A stretch of DNA of 64,000 bases from Acidobacteriota bacterium (GTDB lineage: Bacteria > Acidobacteriota > Vicinamibacteria > Vicinamibacterales > UBA2999). The notes beneath the pieces are model-generated. The model was not told the DNA's origin. It did not search any database and saw only the letters and a program-made list of their open reading frames with translations. Shown here one piece after another: positions 40,718 to 49,602 of this stretch. The stretch is from positions 65,902 to 129,901 of the forward strand of contig VFZN01000003.1 in the NCBI GenBank assembly GCA_016871195.1. Reading direction: 5' to 3'. Position 1 is the first letter of the stretch. Every line of letters starts with the position of its first letter. A program made the translations under genes and the position numbers.

Positions 40718-41020
40718 TCAGTGGAGGTGACTGGGGTCGGTCCAGCCGGACAGGCCGGTCACCTGATCGAACGTCCGCAGCACCGATTCCAGCAGGGCAC
40801 AGCCGTCATGGGAGGGGATCAGGCCTTCGAGCTGCGCGGTCACGCGCGCGATGGCCTCCTCGGCTTCGAGAATCGCCAGCTCCGAAAAGTACTCACGCTG
40901 CGCCTCGAGACAGGCCTGGTGCCTCAGCAGTTCCTCGCGGTAGAACTCGAGCAGCGACGCCGAGGCCATCGACGACGCGGACAGGGATACGACAGCGGAG
41001 CGGGAACGCGGCGCGGACAT
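40718..41020 (-). CDS. hypothetical protein (100 aa)
   Basis: Helical ORF ASLLEFYREELLRHQACLEAQREYFSELAILEAEEAIARVTAQLEGL; colinear with flanking genes. Confidence 0.6.
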   Translation of the reverse strand: MSAPRSRSAVVSLSASSMASASLLEFYREELLRHQACLEAQREYFSELAILEAEEAIARVTAQLEGLIPSHDGCALLESVLRTFDQVTGLSGWTDPSHLH

Positions 41021-41062
41021 CAGTTCGCTATCTGTCAATTTACGGAAGGGTGGCAGGGTCTG

Positions 41063-43465
41063 TCAACGCCGTGCCGGGGCCAGCGTCACCTGGCCAAAGC
41101 CCGCGCTGACCGCAATGCGAAGTGGCTGGCGTGCGCCCTGTCGGGCCAGCCACAGCGTCGCCGTCACTGGCTGGCTTCTCGCCAGTCGACGTTCGACCCG
41201 CACGGCGTAGCGCTCGGCCTCCACAGTCGTTCCCGTGGCATCGGGCAGGGTCTCTATTCCATCGAACCTCACCCGCACACGAAGGTTGGTGCCCGCATCG
41301 TTGACGGGCACCACACGCTCTTTGCCGGGGACGAAGCGCTGAGTCCTCACGTAATACAGCACGCCGATGGCGTCGCGCGTGCCCGGCACCCAGGGGGTGG
41401 CGATTGCCCCTGGGACACGTGCAGCCGTCGCATCCGCCCCTGTGCTCACGCGGCGGCGCACCTCGTCATACAGATAGGTGCGGGTCAGCACACGGGGGCC
41501 TTCATGAATCTGCCGCACGTGGAACAGTGGCTGAAGGTCGCTGGTCATCAGGCTCGAGAATTGGTCGTCGGCCTCGAAGAACCTCGAGACCCAGGGTGCC
41601 GTCCTCGCTCCTGCGCCCATGTGCCACTCAGCACCCGGCCATGCCGCGCGCTCCGCTGCGGTGGCAGCGCGCACCGTCAGCGTGATGACACCGGCAGGCA
41701 CATCCCCCATCCACTGCACGTCAAACGCGAGGCGTTCGCCATCGACAAACGGTAATGGACCGGCCGGCAGCGGAAGCGGGTCGGTGGCTGCCTCAAGGGC
41801 GTACTCTGACTCGGGCGTCCAGATGACACGGTAGATGAACCGCCCATCGGGCGTGGCCTGCAGCACCAGTGGCGAGTTCCCACCGGTGTCGAGCGCGCGG
41901 TCGCTCACCACCGCTGACACCCCGAGCTCGCGCAGCATCGCTAGCCCTTCGGTCGCAGGCAGCGTTGAGAGGGCCTCGACCGAGGAGGCGTATCCCACGG
42001 GACGCTGTCCGCTGTAGCCATTGACCATGGGACGACCGTGCTCTAGGGCTTCCACCATGTACGGGGTGTTAGCCCGATCAAGACCAATAGGCAGATAGAG
42101 GACGGGACCCCGATCGGCATCCGCGGCGAGCCAGGCGCCTGTGGCCGTGCGTGTGGGCGGCGCTTCAGCGAGGACCAGCGGACTGTTCGCGTACTCGAGC
42201 GCACACAGACACAGCACGGCCAGCGAGGCCGCCCGCGCGCGCGCGGCACCGCGGCGCGTTTCGAGGCGTATCACCAGCCAAGCCCACCCCATCGCCACGA
42301 GCAGGCATGCTCCGAGCATGGCGACGACGGCAAACCGTGCGGGTGCCCTGATGGCATCAAAGCCCGGCAGGGTGCCGGCGACAAGGCGGTAGGCACCCAG
42401 CGGGCCCTCCGGGCCCAGAGACAGCCACACGGCCGCCACCACGACGAGCGCCGAGGCTCGCGTGACCACCCGTCGGTCCGACCGCCAGCCGACCCAGAGC
42501 CCGAGCAGCGCCAGCAGGAGGACACAGATGCCAGGGAACATCTGATGCTCGACGTGTCGACGGTCGCGTTCACCGTCCTGAGGTGCTCGCGGTGCCAGCC
42601 AGCCCGAGCGTCCATACACGAGATTAGACGGGGGCACCTGAGTGTAGCTCTGCAGGGACGCGGCATGTTGGGATGCTTCGAAGCTCGACCGCCCGAATCC
42701 TTCGGCGGCCCTGGCCCTGGCGTAGGGCACGGCCACTGGCAGGATGATCACGCCGGCCAGCCCGCCGGCCAGCACCACGCGCGTCCAGTAGCGTCGCGCC
42801 CGCCACTGCCCGGTCTGCCATCCGATCACCGGGGCGAGCAGCACGAGCAGCCATGCGGTCATCTCACCGTGGTAGACCGAGCCCAGCGCCTGACCGCCTG
42901 CGGTGACGCCCAGCACGACGCCGTCCCGCCATCGACGGGCCGCCGCTACGCGGAGCAGGGCCCACACCGCCAGCGGCATCAGATACAGCGCCTGCAGTTG
43001 CAGGTGCAGCAGATGGGCGGTGCGGTAGGGCCACGCCATCCAGATCAGGCCGGCCAGCAGCGCGGCAGCCGTTGAACCGCTGACGAGACGCGCCAGCACA
43101 TACATGGCCAGCCCGCTGGCCACCAAGCCGAGCAACAGCGTCAGGTTGTAGGCCAGAGCCAGCGACCCTGTGGTGAGCCACACGGGTACCATCAGCAGCG
43201 ACTGTAGCAGCTGGTGGTCCGTGTAGGTCAGCGTCAGTGTGGCGGGGTGGAAGATGGGGGCGTCGAAGGCGCGCCCCGTCAGGGTTCCGACGGGGTCACT
43301 GACCCACGACCGCAGCCCCCAGCCCATCACCCAGAGATTGAGGAAGGGATCTCCTGGGCCTTCAGTGGCCCCCAGATGCGAGCCGAGTCGGATGACCAGC
43401 GGCCACGTCACCCCGATAGCCGCTGCGAGATACACCGCCACGGCGAGCGCGCATCGGCGAATCAT
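41063..43465 (-). CDS. multi-TM (GT-C-like) membrane protein fused to C-terminal DUF3108-like domain
   Basis: About 10 TM segments then YVRTQRFVPGKERVVPVNDAGTNLRVRVRFDGIETL...ATLWLARQGARQPLRIAV typical of DUF3108. Confidence 0.75.
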   Translation of the reverse strand: MIRRCALAVAVYLAAAIGVTWPLVIRLGSHLGATEGPGDPFLNLWVMGWGLRSWVSDPVGTLTGRAFDAPIFHPATLTLTYTDHQLLQSLLMVPVWLTTGSLALAYNLTLLLGLVASGLAMYVLARLVSGSTAAALLAGLIWMAWPYRTAHLLHLQLQALYLMPLAVWALLRVAAARRWRDGVVLGVTAGGQALGSVYHGEMTAWLLVLLAPVIGWQTGQWRARRYWTRVVLAGGLAGVIILPVAVPYARARAAEGFGRSSFEASQHAASLQSYTQVPPSNLVYGRSGWLAPRAPQDGERDRRHVEHQMFPGICVLLLALLGLWVGWRSDRRVVTRASALVVVAAVWLSLGPEGPLGAYRLVAGTLPGFDAIRAPARFAVVAMLGACLLVAMGWAWLVIRLETRRGAARARAASLAVLCLCALEYANSPLVLAEAPPTRTATGAWLAADADRGPVLYLPIGLDRANTPYMVEALEHGRPMVNGYSGQRPVGYASSVEALSTLPATEGLAMLRELGVSAVVSDRALDTGGNSPLVLQATPDGRFIYRVIWTPESEYALEAATDPLPLPAGPLPFVDGERLAFDVQWMGDVPAGVITLTVRAATAAERAAWPGAEWHMGAGARTAPWVSRFFEADDQFSSLMTSDLQPLFHVRQIHEGPRVLTRTYLYDEVRRRVSTGADATAARVPGAIATPWVPGTRDAIGVLYYVRTQRFVPGKERVVPVNDAGTNLRVRVRFDGIETLPDATGTTVEAERYAVRVERRLARSQPVTATLWLARQGARQPLRIAVSAGFGQVTLAPARR

Positions 43466-43472
43466 GCAGCGA

Positions 43473-44912
43473 TCAGCCGATGGCCCGCGTCAGCAGGTCG
43501 GTCACCACTTTCGGGTCGGCCTTGCCCCGCGAGGCCTTCATCACCTGTCCGACCAGAAACTGAAACTTGCGGTCCTTGCCCGCCCGAATTTCCTCCACCA
43601 CATCGGGGTGCGCGGCCAGCACGGCTGCCACATGCGGCTCGAGGGCCGAGGTGTCGGACACCTGCGCGAGTCCCTGCGACTCGACAATCTCGTCTGCTGA
43701 CCGCCCGGACTCGTACATCGTCGCAAAAACGTCCTTGGCCACCGTGCTGCTGATGGTTCCGGCGTCAACCAGGCGCAGCAGCCCGGCCAGGGCCGTCGGC
43801 GTCGTGGGCACGGCCGTAATCGGCACGGCCCGTTCCTTCATCGTCCGCAGCACCTCGCCCATGACCCAGTTGCTGGCCGCCTTGGGCAACCCCGAGGCAC
43901 TGGCCGTGGCTTCGAAGTAGTCAGCCAACTCGCGCGACTGCGTCAGCAGGTCGGCATCGTAGGCGGGTAAACCGTACTGGGTCATCAGCCGTGCCCGGCG
44001 GGCATCGGGCAGTTCGGGTAGCGCGGCTCGCGCCTCGGCGAGACGCCCGGCCGCGACGACCAGCGTCGGCAGGTCCGGGTCGGGGAAATAGCGGTAGTCG
44101 TGCGCCTCTTCCTTGCTGCGCATCGAATAGGTCTTGCCTTGCGCGGCGTCGAAGAGGCGCGTCTCCTGCACCACGCGACCTCCGTGCTCGATCAAGTCGA
44201 TCTGCCGTCCGATCTCGTACTCGATGGCCTTCTGCAGATAGCGGAACGAGTTAACGTTCTTCACCTCGGCCTTGGTGCCAAGCGTGGACTGCCCCACCGG
44301 GCGCACTGACACATTGGCGTCACAGCGCAGGCTGCCTTCGTCCATGTTGCCGTCGTTGACGCCAATCCACACCAGCACCTGACACAGCCGCTCAAAGAAG
44401 GTGGCCGCCTGCGCGGCGGACCGCATGTCGGGCTCGGACACGATTTCAATGAGGGGCGTGCCGGCGCGGTTGAAGTCGAGATAGGTCTTGCGGTCTGAAT
44501 CGGCGAACCCCTCGTGCAGTGACTTGCCCGCATCCTCTTCCATGTGAATGCGCGTCAGGCGCACGAAGGCGGAGCTGCCATCAACCTCAACGTCGATCCC
44601 TCCGCCCAACGCCAGCGGCTCGGCATATTGCGAGATTTGATAGCCCTTGGGAAGGTCGGGGTAGAAGTAGTTTTTTCGTGCAAACACCGAGCGGGGCTGC
44701 ACGTCGCACCCCAGCGCGAGCGCTGCCCGCAGGGCCAAGTCAACCGCCTGGCTATTGAGCACGGGCAGTGCCCCAGGCATCCCGAGGCACACCGGACAGA
44801 TGTGGGTGTTGGGATCGGCCCCGAAGTCGGTGGCGCAGCCGCAGAAGATCTTCGTGCGGGTGCAAAGCTGCGCGTGGATCTCGAGGCCGATGACAGGTTC
44901 GTAGGTGGGCAT
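43473..44912 (-). CDS. gatB: aspartyl/glutamyl-tRNA amidotransferase subunit B
   Basis: YEPVIGLEIHAQLCTRTKIFCGCATDFGADPNTHICPVCLGMPGALPVLN; GatB/YqeY C-terminus. Confidence 0.98.
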   Translation of the reverse strand: MPTYEPVIGLEIHAQLCTRTKIFCGCATDFGADPNTHICPVCLGMPGALPVLNSQAVDLALRAALALGCDVQPRSVFARKNYFYPDLPKGYQISQYAEPLALGGGIDVEVDGSSAFVRLTRIHMEEDAGKSLHEGFADSDRKTYLDFNRAGTPLIEIVSEPDMRSAAQAATFFERLCQVLVWIGVNDGNMDEGSLRCDANVSVRPVGQSTLGTKAEVKNVNSFRYLQKAIEYEIGRQIDLIEHGGRVVQETRLFDAAQGKTYSMRSKEEAHDYRYFPDPDLPTLVVAAGRLAEARAALPELPDARRARLMTQYGLPAYDADLLTQSRELADYFEATASASGLPKAASNWVMGEVLRTMKERAVPITAVPTTPTALAGLLRLVDAGTISSTVAKDVFATMYESGRSADEIVESQGLAQVSDTSALEPHVAAVLAAHPDVVEEIRAGKDRKFQFLVGQVMKASRGKADPKVVTDLLTRAIG

Positions 44913-44921
44913 GTCGTACTG

Positions 44922-44965
44922 CGTGCGACCGACGCGGGGGTATCGTACCCCGAATCGGTCGCACG
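44922..44965 (-). promoter_or_regulatory. strong hairpin between pckA 3' end and gatB start codon
   Basis: 11-bp arms CGTGCGACCGA / TCGGTCGCACG enclosing inner GGGGTA-TCG-TACCCC; no following T-tract. Confidence 0.7.
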
Positions 44966-44987
44966 TGACGACCAGGGAACACCGGAC

Positions 44988-46580
44988 TTACAGGCGGGGA
45001 CCGGCGTCGCGGACCGCTGCGGGCACATCGGCCTCGAAGGTCCGGAAGTTGTCGATGAACATCTTCGCGAGCCGTGCGGCCTGCGCGTCGTAGGCATCCT
45101 TGTCTGCCCACGTGCTGCGCGGGTCGAGCACGCCCATCGGCACGTCGAGACAGCTGGTGGGCACCTCGATGTTGAACACGGGATGCCGCTGATAGCCGAC
45201 GTGGTCGAGCTGTCCTGAGAGGGCGGCGCGAATCATCGCCCGGGTGTGCGCAATCTTCATGCGCGAACCCACCCCGTACGGGCCCCCGGTCCAGCCGGTG
45301 TTCACCAGCCACACCTTCGACTGATACTTCGCGATGCGCTCGCCGAGCTGCCGCGCGTAGACGTTGGGATTGAGCGGCAGGAAGGGTGCCCCGAAGCAGG
45401 TGCTGAAGGTGGCCGACGGCTCGGTCACGCCCTTTTCAGTCCCGGCGACCTTGGCGGTATAGCCCGACAGGTAGTGATACATCGCGGCCTCCGGCGACAG
45501 CCGCGCGATCGGCGGCAGCACGCCGTAGGCATCGGCTGTCAGCATGATGATGTTCTGGGGATGGCCACCAATGCCCTCGAGCACGGCGTTGTCGATGCAT
45601 TCGATCGAGTAGGCGCCCCGGGTGTTCTCGGTCAGCGACCCGTCGTCAAAGTTGATGTCGCGCGTCACCGGGTCGATGACCACGTTCTCGAGCACGGTGC
45701 CGAAGCGCCGCGTCGTGCCGTAGATCTGCGGCTCGGCCTCGGCGGAGAGCTTGATCATCTTCGCGTAACAGCCACCCTCGAAATTGAAGACGCCCCGGTC
45801 GCTCCAACCATGCTCGTCGTCGCCAATCAGGCGACGCTCGGCGTCACTCGACAGCGTGGTCTTCCCTGTGCCCGACAGGCCGAAGAAGAGGGCCGTGTCG
45901 CCCTGAGGCCCGATGTTGGCCGAGCAGTGCATGGCCAGCACACCCTGCAGGGGCAGCAGGTAGTTGAGAACCGTGAAGATCGACTTCTTGTTCTCGCCGG
46001 CGTAGCTGGTACCGGCGATGATGATTTCCCGCGCCGCGAGATTGAGCGCAATCACCACGTCCGACCGGGTGCCGTGACGTGCGGGGTCGCATTTGAACGA
46101 CGGCGCGGTCATGACGGTGAACTGGGGGGCAAAGCCCGCCAGGTCTTCCGCCGGAGGCACGATGAACAGGTTGCGGACAAACAGGTTCTGCCATGAGAGC
46201 TCATGGACGAACCGAACAGACAGACGGTAGGCGGGGTCGGCACCGGCGTACAGGTCCTGCACGTAGAGTTCCTGCTGGCCGAGGTGCGCGACGACATCGG
46301 CGCGCAGGACGTCATAGTGCGCCGGCCGCATGGGCTTGTTGACCTTGCCCCACCAGATGTGGGCGTCGCTCGACGGTTCCTGAACCACGAACTTGTCGTT
46401 CGGAGACCGCCCCGTGTGCTGGCCGGTCCGGCACACGAGCGGGCCAGCCGCCGCCAGTATCCCTTCGTTGCGACGAATCGCGTGTTCGTAGATGACCGAC
46501 GTGTTCAGGTTGACGTGCACGGGCCTGGTGGGCCGGATGCCCAGTGCTTCGATGCCACTGCCCGTCTGTGACTGACTCAT
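44988..46580 (-). CDS. pckA: phosphoenolpyruvate carboxykinase (ATP)
   Basis: GLSGTGKTTLSSDAERRLIGDDEHGWSDRGVFNFEGGCYAK; NTGWTGGPYGVGSRM. Confidence 0.98.
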   Translation of the reverse strand: MSQSQTGSGIEALGIRPTRPVHVNLNTSVIYEHAIRRNEGILAAAGPLVCRTGQHTGRSPNDKFVVQEPSSDAHIWWGKVNKPMRPAHYDVLRADVVAHLGQQELYVQDLYAGADPAYRLSVRFVHELSWQNLFVRNLFIVPPAEDLAGFAPQFTVMTAPSFKCDPARHGTRSDVVIALNLAAREIIIAGTSYAGENKKSIFTVLNYLLPLQGVLAMHCSANIGPQGDTALFFGLSGTGKTTLSSDAERRLIGDDEHGWSDRGVFNFEGGCYAKMIKLSAEAEPQIYGTTRRFGTVLENVVIDPVTRDINFDDGSLTENTRGAYSIECIDNAVLEGIGGHPQNIIMLTADAYGVLPPIARLSPEAAMYHYLSGYTAKVAGTEKGVTEPSATFSTCFGAPFLPLNPNVYARQLGERIAKYQSKVWLVNTGWTGGPYGVGSRMKIAHTRAMIRAALSGQLDHVGYQRHPVFNIEVPTSCLDVPMGVLDPRSTWADKDAYDAQAARLAKMFIDNFRTFEADVPAAVRDAGPRL

Positions 46581-46628
46581 ATGCGGAAGACTCCATGGCC
46601 GTCCGACTGGGACGGCAATAACCTACCG

Positions 46629-46658
46629 ATCGTAGTCAGCCCGCTTCCGACAAGTCAA
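46629..46658 (-). promoter_or_regulatory. putative sigma70 promoter for pckA
   Basis: Minus strand TTGACT (46658-46653) - 18 nt - TACGAT (46634-46629). Confidence 0.55.
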
Positions 46659-46726
46659 CCACCCGCGCGGCCCTGATAGAATCTTTGGGTAAACGTCGGC
46701 ACATACCCGTTCGTATCCCACCTAAC

Positions 46727-47368
46727 ATGCCCCAGCCCCCCCTGGCCGCTGCGCATCTGTCCGCAAAACCGGGTGCCCCACCCGACGCGGCAACGGCGGC
46801 GGCCGTCAGCCTGAAGACCCTGGTCGCCGCCGGTCGCGGGCCTGAGGCGCACGAGGCGCTGGGGCATCTCATGGCCATCTGCCAGGGTCGGGCCCTGCGG
46901 CTGGCCTACCATTACCTCCGCGACGCAGCCGACGCGGACGAGGCTGTCCAGGATGCCTTCGTGAAGGCATTCCATCACATCGACCAGTATGACCCTGCCC
47001 GCCCGTTCGGCCAGTGGTTCCTGCGGATTGTAGTCAACGCCGCCCTCGACCGCGCACGGGCGCGCCGTCGCCATGTCGACGGACGTGCGTGGGCCCGTGA
47101 CGACGCCGAATCGCAGGCCATCGAGGCCGTGGCCTCGGACGAGGCCGATGCCGAACGCCAGCTGCTAGCTGCGGAACGATGGGCGGCGGTGCGCTGCGCC
47201 GTCGACGCCCTGCCCGACCGTCAACGTCTGGTGTTCACCCTGAGTCAAATCGACGGGCAGTCGCCCGCCGACATCGCCCACACGACCGGCATGAGCGCCG
47301 CCACCGTCAGGGTGCACCTGTTCCGCGCCCTTCGGCGGGTCAGAGTTGCCCTGGGAGCCACCCTATGA
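46727..47368 (+). CDS. ECF-type RNA polymerase sigma factor
   Basis: Sigma2 region (DADEAVQDAFVKAFHHIDQYDPARPFGQWFLRIVVNAALDR) and sigma4 (ALPDRQRLVFTLSQIDGQSPADIAHTTGMSAATVRVHLFRALRRVR); start could be 46685. Confidence 0.93.
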   Translation: MPQPPLAAAHLSAKPGAPPDAATAAAVSLKTLVAAGRGPEAHEALGHLMAICQGRALRLAYHYLRDAADADEAVQDAFVKAFHHIDQYDPARPFGQWFLRIVVNAALDRARARRRHVDGRAWARDDAESQAIEAVASDEADAERQLLAAERWAAVRCAVDALPDRQRLVFTLSQIDGQSPADIAHTTGMSAATVRVHLFRALRRVRVALGATL

Positions 47369-47898
47369 CTGACCCGTCTCTGCCTGATCTGTCGGGTACC
47401 GACCCGACGCTCGACACCTATCGCCGCGGGGTGGACGCCGAATGTGACGCCCTGTTCGGCGACGCGATGCGTGCGCGCCAGCGCGCCCGGGTGCTTCGCC
47501 GACTCACGGAACCGCGGGTGCTGGCCTTCCCTGGGGCGGTGCCGCACGGTGAACAGCGGCCATCGGCCTCCGGGGCACCGGCGAGGGCCTCCCGTCGCTG
47601 GCTGGGAGTGACGGCGGCGGCCGCCCTGATGGTGGGCCTCCTGACGGGACAGATGCTGCCGATGGCCGAAATGGGTCGCTCTGCCGTGCCCCCACCAGGC
47701 AGGTCGCAGACCGCGCCCGAAACGGTAGGCCCGGTGACCACAGCCCGACCGGCGCCGGCCGGCGGAGGCTACCGGGCCGCGGTGGCGCTCGAGGGCGCAG
47801 ACCCGCTGCTCGACGCAATCGACGTGGCCGTCTCGCAACGGGGCCCGTCGGAACTGCGTGCGCTGGACGACCTCACTTTCCAGTACGATCCGCGGTAA
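47365..47898 (+). CDS. putative membrane anti-sigma factor / hypothetical protein
   Basis: ATGA overlap with sigma gene; one central TM (WLGVTAAAALMVGLLTGQMLP). Confidence 0.6.
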   Translation: MTDPSLPDLSGTDPTLDTYRRGVDAECDALFGDAMRARQRARVLRRLTEPRVLAFPGAVPHGEQRPSASGAPARASRRWLGVTAAAALMVGLLTGQMLPMAEMGRSAVPPPGRSQTAPETVGPVTTARPAPAGGGYRAAVALEGADPLLDAIDVAVSQRGPSELRALDDLTFQYDPR

Positions 47899-49079
47899 TG
47901 CCCTCGCTGATATTCCGGAAGGGACTCGACCTGAAGCAGGAAGTGGCTGGCGTCCTCGAGGCCAGCTACCGCAGTCCGCTGGTCGAGCAGATCAAGGCCG
48001 ATGGCTACTGCTACCGCAGCGGACGCCTGACCGTGCACCTCGCGCGTGAATTCGGCTTCTGCTACGGCGTCGACCGGGCCGTCGACTATGCCTATCAGGC
48101 CCGCACGCGGTTTCCGGACCAGCGGGTGTTCCTGACTGGGGAGATTATCCACAACCCTCATGTCAACGACCAGCTGCGCCAGCTGGGCATCCGCTTTCTC
48201 AGCGATCCGCAGGAGGCAGGGCGTATCCTCACCCCAGACGATGTGGTGATCCTGCCGGCGTTCGGGGTGACCATCGAAGAGATGCTGCGCCTCGATCGCA
48301 CCGGCTGCACGCTGGTCGACACGACGTGCGGGTCAGTCCTGAACGTGTGGAAGAACGTCAAGCGCTACGCGCGCGACGGGCTGACCTCGGTCATCCACGG
48401 CAAGCACTGGCATGAGGAGACGCAGGCGACGGCGTCACAGGCGACCGCCATTCCGGGTGGCCACTATCTCGTCGTGTTCGACAGGGCTCAGGCGGAACGG
48501 GTGAGCGAGTATATCGAGCACGGCGGCGACCGCGGTGCCTTCCTGGTGGAATTCGGGGCATCCGCCTCTCCGGGCTTTGATCCCGATGTGCATCTAGGCC
48601 GCATCGGGTGCGCCAATCAGACGACCATGCTCAGCACCGAGTCGCTGGCCATCGGCCAGCGGCTCGGCGAGGCCATTCGGGCCCGCTATGGTGAGGCTGA
48701 GTGGCAGGAGCGGTTCCGGGCTTTCGACACGATCTGCAGCGCCACCCAGGACCGCCAGGACGCGATCCTGCACCTGCTCGACGAGACCCCGGTCGACCTG
48801 ATGCTGGTGGTCGGGGGCTATAACAGCAGCAACACCTGCAATCTGGCCCGCATCTGTCATGATCGAGTGCCCACCTATCACATCGGAGAACCGGACGGGT
48901 TGCTGTCGTCCGACACCATCCGCTTCCGTGATGTCGTGTCGAAGACCGAAGTCACACGGACGGGATGGCTGCCGGCGGACGGACCGGTCACGGTCGGGCT
49001 GACGTCGGGGGCCTCGACGCCAGACAACCTGGTCGAGGTCGCCGTCCGCCGACTGGACGCGTTTACGGCCGGTCGGTAA
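47898..49079 (+). CDS. ispH: 4-hydroxy-3-methylbut-2-enyl diphosphate reductase, long form
   Basis: Cys motifs REFGFCYGVDRAV, VDTTCGSVLNVWK, GYNSSNTCNLARIC; TAATG overlap with upstream gene; 393 aa. Confidence 0.94.
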   Translation: MPSLIFRKGLDLKQEVAGVLEASYRSPLVEQIKADGYCYRSGRLTVHLAREFGFCYGVDRAVDYAYQARTRFPDQRVFLTGEIIHNPHVNDQLRQLGIRFLSDPQEAGRILTPDDVVILPAFGVTIEEMLRLDRTGCTLVDTTCGSVLNVWKNVKRYARDGLTSVIHGKHWHEETQATASQATAIPGGHYLVVFDRAQAERVSEYIEHGGDRGAFLVEFGASASPGFDPDVHLGRIGCANQTTMLSTESLAIGQRLGEAIRARYGEAEWQERFRAFDTICSATQDRQDAILHLLDETPVDLMLVVGGYNSSNTCNLARICHDRVPTYHIGEPDGLLSSDTIRFRDVVSKTEVTRTGWLPADGPVTVGLTSGASTPDNLVEVAVRRLDAFTAGR

Positions 49080-49117
49080 ACACCGCCGCCGCTCTGTGCG
49101 TAGTTACAGCTAAATCT

Positions 49118-49564
49118 ATGGCGCTGTCTCGATGGGTCTGCGCGGTGGCGGCCTGCCTGCTGTCGGTCCTCCCGGCGTCCGGGCAGGGCTTCAAGTGGTG
49201 GCAGAGTGAACGGTTTCAGCGCGAGCTGGCGCTGAGCGCCGACCAGTCGACGAAGCTCGAGCAGGTATTCCAGGCCCTGCAGCCCCTGCTGCAGACGCAG
49301 AAGGAGGCGCTCGACAAGCATGAAGCCGCCCTGTCTCGGGTCATTGCTGACCCGAAGACGGATGAGGCTCAGGTGCTGGTATCGGTCGAGCGGGTGGAGG
49401 CGGCCCGCAGCGACCTGGCCCGCTCGCGCACACTGCTCACCTTCCGGATGCGACGCATCCTCACCACCGGACAGCACGTCAAAATGCAGGTGATGCACGA
49501 ACAGTGGACCCGCGACCGACGGTCGCGACAGCCATCCCGCCCCCCCAACAAGCCTGGCCGCTAG
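49118..49564 (+). CDS. Spy/CpxP-like periplasmic protein
   Basis: Signal peptide CAVAACLLSVLPASGQG; helical body LALSADQSTKLEQVFQALQPLLQTQKEALDKHEAAL; upstream of RND operon. Confidence 0.7.
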   Translation: MALSRWVCAVAACLLSVLPASGQGFKWWQSERFQRELALSADQSTKLEQVFQALQPLLQTQKEALDKHEAALSRVIADPKTDEAQVLVSVERVEAARSDLARSRTLLTFRMRRILTTGQHVKMQVMHEQWTRDRRSRQPSRPPNKPGR

Positions 49565-49602
49565 TCCGCGGGCATGCCGGAATCTCAGGAGCACGACAGG
49601 GA

